NCBI RefSeq assembly: GCF_014646295.1
Contig: NZ_BMNE01000001.1
Coordinates: forward strand, 992,001-1,056,000
Length of the DNA: 64,000 nt
Direction of reading: 5' to 3'
Source: Nocardia rhizosphaerihabitans
GTDB lineage: Bacteria; Actinomycetota; Actinomycetes; Mycobacteriales; Mycobacteriaceae
The position numbers were made by a program, and so were the translations under genes. Every line of letters starts with the position of its first letter. Positions within the stretch are counted from its first letter, which is position 1. Shown here piece by piece: positions 56,017 to 64,000 of this stretch. The notes under the pieces were generated by a model. It made no database searches, was not told the DNA's origin, and saw nothing but the letters and a program-made list of their open reading frames with translations.

Positions 56017-56868
56017 TTATCGCGGGCCGACGGGACGGTCGGCCAGATCGGCCAGTGCCTGGGCCCAGCCGTCGAGGCGGTCGGCGGCCTCGCGCAGGTC
56101 GGCGACGATGCCGTTGAACTGGTAGGCGACCACGGTGTCCTCGGGAACGGCGAGAATGCGGGCCGCGGCGGCGACCAGCTGCTCGTACTCGACGACGCCG
56201 GTCTCCAGTCGCGCGAGCACGCCGGTGACGGTGGTCTTCAACGCGGTCACCGTCTCGGGGTTGGCGCGGCCGACGGTGTCGGCGGCCTGTTCCATCGCCA
56301 CGATGTCGGTGGCCAGCGCGTGCAGCGCGGCCGCGCCGGAGCGGGCCGTCTCGAGCAGGTCGCGCAGCTCGTCCTCGGGCAGGCGACGGGTACGGGCGAT
56401 CTGGGCGCCGAGACCGTGCAGGGCACGTTCGGCGCGGATCAACCGCTGGATCGGACCGCGGGCCACCGACCGCAGCCCGGGTGACTTGCGCGCGACGAAG
56501 GCCGCCTGCGGCAACGGCTGACCGCGCAGCTGCAGATACCGCCGGGCGCTCAACGCGGTACCGGTCACGAAAGCGACAGCGCCGCCACCGATCACGACGA
56601 CCGCCCAGGCCGGCGCCGACACCACGGCCAGACCCACCGCACCGACGGTGGTGATGCCCGAGGCGGTGCCGAGCTGAAAACTGCGCCTGCGCGCCCGCCG
56701 ACGACGGCGTAGTTCGCGTTCACGCGGATCGGCCCAGCGCCGCACGGCGACCATCGCCTGCTCGCCGACCTCCCGCAGGGTCGCGGGCACACCACCGGTC
56801 GCGGTGGGGCGCGTCAACGCCGCCGGATCGACGATCTCGGCTCGCTCACGCCGTGTTCTCCCGCTCAT
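56017..56868 (-). CDS. Rv2743c-like (PspM-type) membrane protein
   Basis: A 283-residue protein: basic N-terminal region (RERELRRRRRARRR near 50-65), two adjacent hydrophobic segments (about 70-110), then a helical C-terminal part with LEQLI/RAERALHGLGAQIARTRR-type coiled segments. It follows pspA on the same strand, the place of Rv2743c, which in M. tuberculosis belongs to the ClgR-PspA envelope-stress network. GAAGGATGAGGGC precedes the ATG at 56868. No PspN-like gene is present here. Confidence 0.78.
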   Translation of the reverse strand: MSGRTRRERAEIVDPAALTRPTATGGVPATLREVGEQAMVAVRRWADPRERELRRRRRARRRSFQLGTASGITTVGAVGLAVVSAPAWAVVVIGGGAVAFVTGTALSARRYLQLRGQPLPQAAFVARKSPGLRSVARGPIQRLIRAERALHGLGAQIARTRRLPEDELRDLLETARSGAAALHALATDIVAMEQAADTVGRANPETVTALKTTVTGVLARLETGVVEYEQLVAAAARILAVPEDTVVAYQFNGIVADLREAADRLDGWAQALADLADRPVGPR

Positions 56869-57112
56869 GCCCTCATCCTTCCGCCGCACCGGCCAGCTCC
56901 GCAGCGTCCCAGGTCTACCACCTACCCCTGACAAGCCCACAGCCGCCGGACCAGCCCCGCACGACCCGACCTCGAGAAGGGTCCGCCGCGCAGCGGCGGT
57001 CGCGGCCGTCCCGGCGATCAGGCGCCGTTGCGTAGGCGACGAAGGAGCAAGCAACGGTGCCTGATCGCCGGGACACAAGGGGCCGCGACTCGAGCGCGCC
57101 AGCGCTCCGATA

Positions 57113-57937
57113 TTACTGCTGCGCGGTCTGTCCTTTGTTGATCTGCGGTGCCTGGGCGGGCTGCTGCTTGGCCGGGTCGATCGCCTGGGCGTTGTTGCCG
57201 GTCGGCAGGGCGTCACCACGCATCGAGGCGCGGATCTGCTCGAGCTTGCTGTGCCCGGCCATCTGGATGCTGGCCTGCTGGACCTCCATCATGCGACCCT
57301 GCACCGTGTTCTGCGCCAGCTCGGCGGCACCGAGCGCGTTGGCGTAGCGCCGCTCGATCTTGTCGCGCACCGCGTCGAGGCTGGGGGTGGAACCGGGTGC
57401 GGACAGGGTGGAGTCCATCTGCTGCAGCGAGGCCGAGACCTGCTCTTGCATCTTGGCCTGCTCGAGCTGGCTGAGCAGCTTGGTGCGCTCGGCCACCTTC
57501 TGCTGCAACATCATCGCGTTCTGCTCGACCGCCTTCTTGGCCTGTGCGGCGGCCTGCAGGGACTGGTCGTGCAGCACCTTGAGGTCTTCCACCGACTGCT
57601 CGGCGGTGACCAGCTGGGCGGCGAACGCCTCGGCGGCGTTGGTGTACTGGATCGCCTTCTCGGTGTCGCCCGCGGCGGCAGCCTGATCGGCCAGCGTGAC
57701 GGCCTGACGGGCATTGGCGTTGAGCTTCTCGACCTCGTCGAGCTGGCGGTTCAGCTTCATCTCCAGCTGACGCTGGTTACCGATCACCGACGCCGCCTGC
57801 TGCGACAGCGCCTGATGCTGACGCTGCGCCTCCTCGATAGCCTGCTGAATCTGGACCTTCGGATCCGCATGCTCTTCGATCTTGGAGTCGAAGAGGGCCA
57901 TCATGTACTTCCAGGCCTTCACGAACGGATTAGCCAT
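57113..57937 (-). CDS. pspA: Phage-shock protein PspA/IM30 family
   Basis: A 274-residue PspA. It is almost entirely alpha-helical coiled coil ([40 protein letters not shown] region at about 28-65) and has an amphipathic N-terminal helix ([15 protein letters not shown]). The last 35 residues are Gln/Pro/Ala-rich. It protects the membrane in envelope stress and is the 35-kDa antigen ortholog Rv2744c. GGAGGCGGGATC lies just before the ATG. clgR, its activator, is 195 bp upstream. Confidence 0.95.
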   Translation of the reverse strand: MANPFVKAWKYMMALFDSKIEEHADPKVQIQQAIEEAQRQHQALSQQAASVIGNQRQLEMKLNRQLDEVEKLNANARQAVTLADQAAAAGDTEKAIQYTNAAEAFAAQLVTAEQSVEDLKVLHDQSLQAAAQAKKAVEQNAMMLQQKVAERTKLLSQLEQAKMQEQVSASLQQMDSTLSAPGSTPSLDAVRDKIERRYANALGAAELAQNTVQGRMMEVQQASIQMAGHSKLEQIRASMRGDALPTGNNAQAIDPAKQQPAQAPQINKGQTAQQ

Positions 57938-58132
57938 CGATTGATCCCGCCTCCATCTGTGCGTCGCTCGTGCGACTGGTGGTGCGCGACCGTCACGCAC
58001 CAGATATGTGCTTATCCTTCACCATGCGGCACCCGAGCCGGTGAGACCGGCCCCATCGACGCCTGATGAGAATCTATCCGTTCTCACCAGCGGTGTGCAG
58101 CGTCTCGCGTGTCCGGCACGTGGTTCGCCGCG

Positions 58133-58579
58133 TCACATTCCCTTCACCAGTACCAGCATCTCGGCCCTCGGCGCCGGGATGACGATGCGGGTGTCCTCGG
58201 CGATGCCGATTCGCGGGCCCTGGTCGGCCGACATGCTCGCGGCGGCCGACTCGGGCGCGGCGGCCGGTTCGGCGACGGGCTCGGCCGCGACGGGCTCGCG
58301 CTCGGTGGCGGGGCCGGTCAGCGCGGGCTCGCGCGGCGCGGAACCGTCCGCGCCCGCCATGATGGTGCTCACGTCCCACAGCACCCGCGACAGCGGCACG
58401 TCGAGTGCCTCGCAGATAGCGGCGAGCAGTTCACTGGAGGCTTCCTTGCGGCCGCGCTCCACTTCCGACAGATAGCCGAGGCTCACGCGCGCCGAGGTCG
58501 ACACCTCGCGCAGCGTTCGATGCTGGGCGAGACGCGCACGCCGCAGACTGTCCCCGATTGCCTCCCGCAGCAGCGTCAT
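58133..58579 (-). CDS. clgR: Transcriptional activator ClgR
   Basis: A 148-residue XRE-type regulator. The HTH is at about residues 20-45 ([27 protein letters not shown] pattern), as in ClgR of mycobacteria, followed by an Ala/Glu/Pro-rich linker and a C-terminal tail LVLVKGM. It activates clp protease and psp genes. The ATG at 58579 is behind GGAGGAG; an in-frame GTG at 58594 overlaps that motif and is rejected. Confidence 0.94.
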   Translation of the reverse strand: MTLLREAIGDSLRRARLAQHRTLREVSTSARVSLGYLSEVERGRKEASSELLAAICEALDVPLSRVLWDVSTIMAGADGSAPREPALTGPATEREPVAAEPVAEPAAAPESAAASMSADQGPRIGIAEDTRIVIPAPRAEMLVLVKGM

Positions 58580-58670
58580 CTCGTTCTCCTCCACCTCGTG
58601 TCACCGCCGTAGCGGTGCTCACCTCTTTCTGGCACAACGTCGAGCATCGGCCGGTGGTTCCCGGACACGG

Positions 58671-59162
58671 TCAGTTCGTCGTCACACAGCGCAGCAACTC
58701 CCGCACCGCGCTGTGCACCGCACCGATTCTGATCGTCCACCGGTCGCCGTGCAGTTTCAACCGGACCACTTCGCTGTGACTCGGACCGGCCAATCCGAGG
58801 TATACCGTCCCGACCGGGTGCTCGTCCTGGGAATCGGGTCCGGCGACCCCGGTCAGGCCGACACCCCAGTCGGCGCCACAGCGTTCCCGCGCGCCCACCG
58901 CGAGCTGCTCGGCGGTCGACGCGGCGACCGGCCCGTCGACCCGAAGGATGTCGTCGTCGACGCAGGCCAGCCGGTTTTTCAGGTCGGTGGCGTAGACGAT
59001 GAGACCGCCGCGCAGCACCACGCTGGCGCCGGGTACACCGGCCACCGTGGCCGCCAGCAGACCCGCGGTCAGCGATTCGGCGGTGGCGACGGTCTGACCG
59101 GCCGCGGTCAGCGCCTGGACCAGTTCGGCGACCGGAGCGCCGTCGACGAGCGGATCGCTCAC
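58671..59162 (-). CDS. cinA: CinA C-terminal (nicotinamide-nucleotide amidase-like) protein
   Basis: A 163-residue stand-alone CinA C-domain (PncC): TVATAESLTAGLLAATVAGVPGASVVLRGGLIVYATDLK region (about 24-62) and GLTGVAGPDSQDEHPVGTVYLGL. PncC deamidates NMN to nicotinate mononucleotide. The GTG at 59162 overlaps the pgsA stop (GTGA). The pgsA-cinA-clgR order is common in actinobacteria. Confidence 0.92.
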   Translation of the reverse strand: MSDPLVDGAPVAELVQALTAAGQTVATAESLTAGLLAATVAGVPGASVVLRGGLIVYATDLKNRLACVDDDILRVDGPVAASTAEQLAVGARERCGADWGVGLTGVAGPDSQDEHPVGTVYLGLAGPSHSEVVRLKLHGDRWTIRIGAVHSAVRELLRCVTTN

Positions 59163-59815
59163 GAGCGGGACTCGCCGCGTCCGCGTCCCCCTGCCAGCCA
59201 CACCCGGGCCGCCTGGCCGACGTAGTCCAGGCCGGTGATCACGGTCAGCGCCACGGCCGCGTACATCAACACCATGCCCGCGGTCGCGAAGGCGCCCGAC
59301 AGCGGCAGCAGCAGCAGCGCGATGGCGATCGACTGCACCAGCGTCTTGAGCTTGCCGCCGCGGCCCGCCGGGATCACGCCACGGCGGACCACCACCAGCC
59401 GCAGCAGTGTGATGCCGATCTCGCGTCCGACGATGACCACGGTGATCCACCAGGGCAGATCACCCAGGATCGACAGCCCGATCAGCGCAGATCCGATCAG
59501 CGCCTTGTCCGCGATGGGGTCGGCCAGTTTGCCGAAATCGGTCACCAAACCGTATTTGCGGGCCAGTTGCCCATCGAAGCGATCAGTGATCGCCGCCAGC
59601 CCGAACACCGCGGCGGCGATGACGCGCCAGCGCGTGTCGTGCCCGCCGTCGACGAACAACGCCAGCACGAACAACGGGACAAGCACGATGCGCGCGACGG
59701 TCAGCACGTTCGCGATATTGAGCACGGGAACCTGCGCCTCGGCGCGGTCCGGCACCGCCCGCGGCGGCGCGGCCGCCTCCCACCCGCGGTCGATCTCTTC
59801 AGGTCGCACGCTCAT
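59159..59815 (-). CDS. pgsA: CDP-alcohol phosphatidyltransferase (PgsA type)
   Basis: A 218-residue membrane enzyme. The CDP-alcohol motif D-G-x2-A-R-x8-G-x3-D-x3-D is seen in DGQLARKYGLVTDFGKLADPIAD, with about four to five helices after it. It makes phosphatidylglycerophosphate or a similar lipid from CDP-diacylglycerol and glycerol 3-phosphate. AGGGCAGGGC precedes the ATG at 59815. It is the first of pgsA-cinA(-clgR). Confidence 0.94.
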   Translation of the reverse strand: MSVRPEEIDRGWEAAAPPRAVPDRAEAQVPVLNIANVLTVARIVLVPLFVLALFVDGGHDTRWRVIAAAVFGLAAITDRFDGQLARKYGLVTDFGKLADPIADKALIGSALIGLSILGDLPWWITVVIVGREIGITLLRLVVVRRGVIPAGRGGKLKTLVQSIAIALLLLPLSGAFATAGMVLMYAAVALTVITGLDYVGQAARVWLAGGRGRGESRS

Positions 59816-59997
59816 GCCCTGCCCTCTCGGCACTCACCGGCACTGCGCCGAAATCCACACGTTTTGCGCGCGGTTTGCTCGCGCGGACAGTGCCGTCCGA
59901 TCCGGTCGTCGAGCCCGGCGCGATGCGGTGAGCGGATCGACAGGATGTGCGGCACACGTTCAGACTATCGGTAAGCGGGCCGACTACTGTGCACCCC

Positions 59998-60564
59998 ATG
60001 ACCTCACGGGGACCACTGGGTGGTTCGACCAGCGACGCGCATCCCGTCGCGCCCTCCGCGGCGCCTGTTTCCGGCGTGGTCGTCCGACGAGCCCGAACCT
60101 CGGATGTCCCCGAGATCAAGCGCCTGGTCGACGAGTACGCGGGCCGCATCCTGCTGGAGAAGAACCTGGTCACCCTGTACGAATCCGTCCAGGAATTCTG
60201 GGTCGCCGAGCTCGACGGCCAGGTCGTCGGCTGTGGTGCGCTGCACGTGCTGTGGGCCGATCTGGGCGAGGTGCGCACCGTCGCCGTCGATCCGGTGGTG
60301 AAGGGCCGCGGTGTCGGTGGCGCCGTCGTCGAGCGGCTGGTCGCGGTCGCGCGTGAGCTGCAGTTGCAGCGGTTGTTCGTGCTGACCTTCGAGGTGGACT
60401 TCTTCGGCAGGCACGGTTTCGTCGAGATCGACGGCACGCCCGTCACCGCCGAGGTGTACGCCGAGATGTGCCGGTCCTACGACACCGGTGTCGCCGAGTT
60501 CCTCGATCTGAGCTACGTCAAGCCGAACACCCTCGGCAACACCCGCATGCTGCTGACTCTCTGA
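59998..60564 (+). CDS. argA: Amino-acid N-acetyltransferase (ArgA type, GNAT)
   Basis: A 188-residue GNAT protein, the short stand-alone N-acetylglutamate synthase of actinobacteria (Rv2747 position). The CoA site is VRTVAVDPVVKGRGVGGAVVERLVAVARE-type (about residues 98-125), then LFVLTFEVDFFGRHGFVEIDG. It makes N-acetylglutamate, the first step of arginine synthesis, instead of the OAT route. ATG at 59998; a GTG 9 bp upstream is also possible. It is divergent from pgsA. Confidence 0.9.
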   Translation: MTSRGPLGGSTSDAHPVAPSAAPVSGVVVRRARTSDVPEIKRLVDEYAGRILLEKNLVTLYESVQEFWVAELDGQVVGCGALHVLWADLGEVRTVAVDPVVKGRGVGGAVVERLVAVARELQLQRLFVLTFEVDFFGRHGFVEIDGTPVTAEVYAEMCRSYDTGVAEFLDLSYVKPNTLGNTRMLLTL

Positions 60565-60599
60565 ATTTCCGCAAGTCCACCGCGAGAAAGTGATCGACC

Positions 60600-60884
60600 G
60601 TGCCGATCTTCGCCGTCCACTACACCTATTCCGAGGCCACCGCGGCCGACCGGGCGACCAACCGCCCCGAGCACCGCGGCTGGCTCAACGCGCTCGTCGA
60701 CGCGGGCACGGTGCTCACCAGCGGCCCGTACCCGGACGGTACCGGCGCGCTGCTGATCTTCCGCGCCGAGGACGCGCCGTCGCTGACCACGCTGCTCGCC
60801 GACGACCCGTTCGCGAAGCTGGGCCTGATCGACGCCGTGCGCGTCGTCGAATGGCTGCCCGTGATGGGCGCCTTCGCCGAGTGA
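60600..60884 (+). CDS. YciI-like protein
   Basis: A 94-residue YciI family protein: MPIFAVHYTY start, HRGWLNALVDAGTVLTSGPYPDGTGALLIF centre (H and D near residues 25-46), and VRVVEWLPVMG end, a ferredoxin-like fold related to muconolactone isomerase. It has a GTG start at 60600 and lies 35 bp after argA. Function unknown. Confidence 0.88.
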   Translation: MPIFAVHYTYSEATAADRATNRPEHRGWLNALVDAGTVLTSGPYPDGTGALLIFRAEDAPSLTTLLADDPFAKLGLIDAVRVVEWLPVMGAFAE

Positions 60885-60900
60885 CCGGCCGCTGACACAG

Positions 60901-60933
60901 CACTGCCCGGAACCACGATGGTTCCGGGCAGTG
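60901..60933. terminator. Terminator between the yciI-like gene and terC
   Basis: A perfect 15-bp stem (CACTGCCCGGAACCA / TGGTTCCGGGCAGTG) with a 3-base loop separates two convergent genes. It is GC-rich at the base and lacks a long T-run. Confidence 0.85.
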
Positions 60934-60938
60934 CGTGT

Positions 60939-61919
60939 TCAGGAGGAGGTGGTGTTGCGGGTCTTCAGCAGGCTCGCCACCGTGGCGACGATCAGAATGC
61001 CGATGATCACGCTCAGCGACACCGGGGTGGAGATCTCCGGCACGCTCACGTGCTCACCGCCGTTGATGAACGGCAGCGTGTTCTCGTGCAGGGCGTGCAG
61101 GACCAGCTTGATGCCGATGAACGCCAGAATCGCGGCCAGACCGTAGGACAGGTACACCAGGCGGTCGAGCAGACCGCCGATGAGGAAGTACAGCTGCCGC
61201 AGGCCCATCAGCGCGAAGGCATTGGCCGTGAACACAAGATAGGGCTGCTCCGTGAGGCCGTAGATGGCCGGAATCGAGTCCAGCGCGAAGAGCAGGTCGG
61301 CGAAGCCGATGGCCAGCAGCGCCAGCAGCAGCGGGGTCACCACACGTTTGCCGTCGATCCGGGTGACGAGTTTGTCGCCGTCGTACTGGTCGGTGGTCGG
61401 CAGGATCCGCTTGGCCAGCGCGACGATCCGGCTGTCACGTTGCTGCTCGTGCTCGACCTCGTGCCCGCTCTCGCGCAGCAGATTGATCGCGGTGTAGATC
61501 AGGAACGCGCCGAACAGGTAGAACACCCAGCTGAACGCGCTGATCGCGGCCGCGCCGACGGCGATGAAAACACCGCGCATCACCAGCGCCAGCACGATGC
61601 CGATCAGCAGCACCTTCTGCTGGTAGATCCGCGGTACGGCGAAGGTGCTCATGATGATCAGGAAGATGAACAGGTTGTCCACCGAGAGCGCCTTCTCGGT
61701 GACGAAGCCCGCGTAGTACTCCCCCGCGTAGGTGCCGCCCCATTTCCAGGCGACGAACAGGCCGAACAACAGGGCCAGGCTGATGTAGACGGCCGACCAG
61801 AAGCCGGATTCCTTGAACGTCGGTTCGTGCGGTGTCCGCACGTGGGCGAAGAAGTCGAAGACGAACAGGCCGAGGATCACCAGACCGGTGATCACCCACT
61901 CGAGCGTGGTCACCTGCAT
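60939..61919 (-). CDS. terC: TerC family integral membrane protein
   Basis: A 326-residue TerC/Alx: about nine helices, the KALSVDNLFIFLIIMSTFAVP motif near residue 75 and the DLLFALDSIPAIYGLT motif near 210, each with the conserved Asp. TerC proteins export manganese or insert metals into exoenzymes. In M. tuberculosis the equivalent Rv2723 lies near lexA, while here the gene sits by argA, so it has been moved. No manganese riboswitch was recognised upstream. Confidence 0.93.
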   Translation of the reverse strand: MQVTTLEWVITGLVILGLFVFDFFAHVRTPHEPTFKESGFWSAVYISLALLFGLFVAWKWGGTYAGEYYAGFVTEKALSVDNLFIFLIIMSTFAVPRIYQQKVLLIGIVLALVMRGVFIAVGAAAISAFSWVFYLFGAFLIYTAINLLRESGHEVEHEQQRDSRIVALAKRILPTTDQYDGDKLVTRIDGKRVVTPLLLALLAIGFADLLFALDSIPAIYGLTEQPYLVFTANAFALMGLRQLYFLIGGLLDRLVYLSYGLAAILAFIGIKLVLHALHENTLPFINGGEHVSVPEISTPVSLSVIIGILIVATVASLLKTRNTTSS

Positions 61920-62138
61920 GTGGTGGTCCGATCGATGAAGTTCATGCGACCCATCATGCCCGAAATGTCCGTTTCAGTCGGCTTTGCGGAACGATTGCCC
62001 GCCATGATTTCACACACACGCGGCCTGACCTGCACGTGCCCCGGTCGGCGCGTCGGAAAAATCCGTTTCGCGGCGCATCCCGCGCTGCTACCGTCGACGC
62101 ATCGTCGCAAGACCCCCGCACCACGAGAGGAGCTAGCC
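61920..62138. other. Gene-free part of the terC-ftsK interval
   Basis: About 220 bp upstream of terC and of the leader-like ORF, followed by a further 136 gene-free bases at 62235-62370. The terC promoter (reading left) should lie here; no riboswitch or repeat was recognised. Confidence 0.4.
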
Positions 62139-62234
62139 GTGAACGGATCCACCGCGCAGTACGAACGCCGTGTCGATATGCACCGGCTACCCCTTGGGTG
62201 CCGGGCTGCCACAACGCCTTTCGCGCGTTCGTAG
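62139..62234 (+). CDS. 31-codon leader-like ORF
   Basis: A GTG-started peptide preceded by GAGAGGAG, with the core RRVDMHRLPLGC and a final R/T/S-rich tail. This resembles the short Cys-containing leader peptides of actinobacteria in which an R-x-V-D-x-x-R core precedes Cys codons. No gene follows on the + strand before the ftsK 3' end, so if it is a leader its target is missing. Existence is supported only by the Shine-Dalgarno and the motif. Confidence 0.4.
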   Translation: MNGSTAQYERRVDMHRLPLGCRAATTPFARS

Positions 62235-62370
62235 CGCCTGCTGACCGGCTGCACACCGGCCTGATCCAGGCACCTCTCCCACACCCGTACGCCTCCGCGC
62301 CTCCGGTCCCTCCTCGTTCGTCGCCGTCTGCTTCCGGCACGGTCAGAGCAAACCAGCAACGCGCACCGAC

Positions 62371-64000
62371 CTATTCGTCCTCGGCACCGCCGGGGTCGCC
62401 GCCACGAATCGACCACAGCAACCCGTCCAGCTCGTCGGGCTTGATCAGCACATCGCGCGCCTTGGAGCCCTCGCTGGGCCCGACGACGCCGCGGGTCTCC
62501 ATCAGGTCCATCAACCGGCCCGCCTTGGCGAAGCCGACCCGCAGCTTGCGCTGCAGCATGGAGGTGGAGCCGAACTGCGAGGTGACCACGAGTTCCACGG
62601 CCTGCAGCAGCACGTCCATGTCGTCGCCGATATCGGGATCGACGTCCTTGACCTCACCGGCCTTGGCGGCGGTGACGCCCTCCTGATACTCGGGTTCGGC
62701 CTGGGTCTTGCTGAACTCGACGACCGCGTGGATCTCCTCGTCGGAGATGAACGCCCCCTGCAGACGGGTCGGCTTGCCCGCGCCCATCGGCAGGAACAGG
62801 CCGTCGCCCATGCCGATCAGCTTCTCCGCGCCCGGCTGGTCCAGGATGACGCGCGAGTCGGTGAGCGAGGAGGTCGCGAAGGCAAGGCGCGAGGGCACAT
62901 TGGTCTTGATCAGGCCGGTGACCACGTCCACCGACGGACGCTGGGTGGCCAGCACCAGGTGGATGCCCGCCGCACGCGCCTTCTGGGTGATCCGCACGAT
63001 CGCGTCCTCGACGTCGCGCGGCGCGGTCATCATCAGATCGGCGAGCTCGTCGACAATGGCCAGGATGTACGGGTAGGGCCGGTAGACGCGCTCGCTGCCC
63101 AGCGGCGCGGTGATCTGACCCGACTTCACCTTCTTGTTGAAGTCGTCTATGTGGCGGACCTTGTTGGCCTGCATGTCCTGATAGCGCTGTTCCATCTCCT
63201 CGACCAGCCAGGCCAGCGCGGCGGCGGCCTTCTTCGGCTGGGTGATGATGGGCGTGATCAGGTGCGGAATGCCTTCGTACGGGGTGAGTTCCACCATCTT
63301 CGGGTCGATCAGGATCATCCTGACCTCTTCCGGCGTGGCCCGGTGCAGCAGCGAGATCAGCATCGAGTTGACGAAGCTGGACTTACCGGAACCGGTGGAG
63401 CCCGCCACCAGCAGGTGCGGCATCTTGGCCAGGTTCGCCGAGACGAACTCGCCCTCGATGTTCTTGCCGAGGCCGATCACCAGCGGATGGTGGTCGTTGC
63501 GGGTGTGTGGCGACTTGAGCACGTCGGCCAGGCGCACCAATTCGCGGTCGGCGTTGGGCACCTCGATACCGACGGCCGACTTGCCGGGGATCGGCGCGAG
63601 CAGGCGCACGTTCTCGGTGGCGACGGCGTAGGCGAGGTTACGGGCCAGCGCGGTGATCTTCTCGACCTTGACGCCGGGACCCAGTTCCACCTCGTAGCGG
63701 GTGACGGTCGGGCCGCGCACGAAACCGGTGACGGCGGCGTCGATCTTGAACTGCACCAGCACCTCGGTGATCGCCTCGATCATCGATTCGTTGGCGGCCG
63801 AACGCTTCTTGGGCGGATCGCCGTCGAGCAGCAGGGTCAGCGGGGGCAGCGTGTAGTCGCCGTCGACGACGCGGTCGGTGACGAACTCCGGCTCCGGCGG
63901 CGCGGGCGGGGTCTGGTCGACGACCTTGGCGGGCGGGCGTTTCCGCGCCGGTTTCGGTGCGGGCGCGGGCGGTTCGTCGACGATCGGCTTGGCGTCGCGC
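62371..64000 (-). CDS. ftsK: DNA translocase FtsK (5' part outside window)
   Basis: The frame stays open past the right edge, so about 540 C-terminal residues are seen. They include part of the linker (Pro/Lys-rich), the alpha/beta motor with Walker [17 protein letters not shown], Walker [12 protein letters not shown] and [24 protein letters not shown], and the gamma winged-helix domain ([32 protein letters not shown]) that reads KOPS. FtsK coordinates chromosome segregation with division. The codon before the ATG-like position at 63783 continues with [19 protein letters not shown], so that ATG is internal. Confidence 0.97.
   Translation of the reverse strand, partial: RDAKPIVDEPPAPAPKPARKRPPAKVVDQTPPAPPEPEFVTDRVVDGDYTLPPLTLLLDGDPPKKRSAANESMIEAITEVLVQFKIDAAVTGFVRGPTVTRYEVELGPGVKVEKITALARNLAYAVATENVRLLAPIPGKSAVGIEVPNADRELVRLADVLKSPHTRNDHHPLVIGLGKNIEGEFVSANLAKMPHLLVAGSTGSGKSSFVNSMLISLLHRATPEEVRMILIDPKMVELTPYEGIPHLITPIITQPKKAAAALAWLVEEMEQRYQDMQANKVRHIDDFNKKVKSGQITAPLGSERVYRPYPYILAIVDELADLMMTAPRDVEDAIVRITQKARAAGIHLVLATQRPSVDVVTGLIKTNVPSRLAFATSSLTDSRVILDQPGAEKLIGMGDGLFLPMGAGKPTRLQGAFISDEEIHAVVEFSKTQAEPEYQEGVTAAKAGEVKDVDPDIGDDMDVLLQAVELVVTSQFGSTSMLQRKLRVGFAKAGRLMDLMETRGVVGPSEGSKARDVLIKPDELDGLLWSIRGGDPGGAEDE

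Noticed and set aside
61920..62100. A yybP-ykoY (manganese) riboswitch upstream of terC
   Set aside because: I looked for the conserved paired loops near the start of the terC transcript and saw none; a covariance model search would be needed to be certain.

Overview
The window is chromosomal DNA of a high-GC actinobacterium of the order Mycobacteriales, most likely a Nocardia or a close relative. The evidence is the strong G/C bias at third codon positions, many GTG starts, mycobacterial-type LexA boxes, and a gene backbone that, from memory, follows Mycobacterium tuberculosis Rv2714-Rv2748c: PAC2 protein, PhzF-like protein, nrdR, an Rv2719c-like gene divergent from lexA, hflX, dapF, miaA, Rv2728c-like, DUF349, Rv2732c-like, miaB, recX/recA, DUF3046, glycosyltransferase, Rv2743c-like, pspA, clgR, pgsA, argA, ftsK. 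Genus assignment is inference. No rRNA, tRNA, CRISPR array, insertion sequence or prophage was seen.

Layout, left part. 1-3.4 kb: end of a PAC2 gene and a Ski2-like helicase. 3.5-5.9 kb: a polyamine operon (PLP decarboxylase plus a fused AdoMet decarboxylase/aminopropyltransferase). 6-8.3 kb: an unknown protein, then a tautomerase/atypical SDR pair and its TetR regulator, each unit preceded by the same 17-bp operator. 8.3-10.2 kb: biotin ECF transporter bioY-bioM-bioN behind a BioQ-like palindrome. 10.4-14.7 kb: a LuxR-type regulator, two secreted proteins, and divergent oxyR / ahpC-ahpD. 14.8-19.8 kb: PhzF-like enzyme, a SigK-RskA-like fusion protein, two membrane proteins, a GNAT and a class III aminotransferase. 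20-24.7 kb: hrpA and nrdR.

Middle part. 24.7-27.7 kb: a secreted unknown, then an SOS locus with three LexA boxes between a divergent Rv2719c-like membrane protein and lexA. 27.7-38.6 kb: pirin, acyltransferase, and RNA-modification/ribosome genes (hflX, dapF, trmH-like, miaA, miaB), many joined by 4-bp GTGA overlaps. 38.7-42 kb: gluABCD glutamate importer. 42-46.7 kb: a hydroxyacyl-CoA dehydrogenase and a glycine betaine/choline-type ABC importer. 47-49.5 kb: recA-recX with a LexA box.

Right part. 49.5-56 kb: NTF2-like protein and CGNR zinc-finger regulator, a TPR-aminoglycoside phosphotransferase fusion, DUF3046, glycosyltransferase, PIG-L deacetylase, small membrane protein, carboxylesterase. 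56-59.8 kb: envelope-stress genes (Rv2743c-like, pspA, clgR) with cinA and pgsA. 60-64 kb: argA, YciI, terC, a 31-codon leader-like ORF and the 3' part of ftsK, which runs off the right edge.

The themes are stress response (SOS, peroxide, phage-shock, osmotic) and RNA/tRNA maintenance. The most unusual items are the SigK-RskA fusion, the RecX with a duplicated C-terminal repeat, the TPR-APH(3') fusion, the SpeD-SpeE fusion and the SDR without its catalytic tyrosine.
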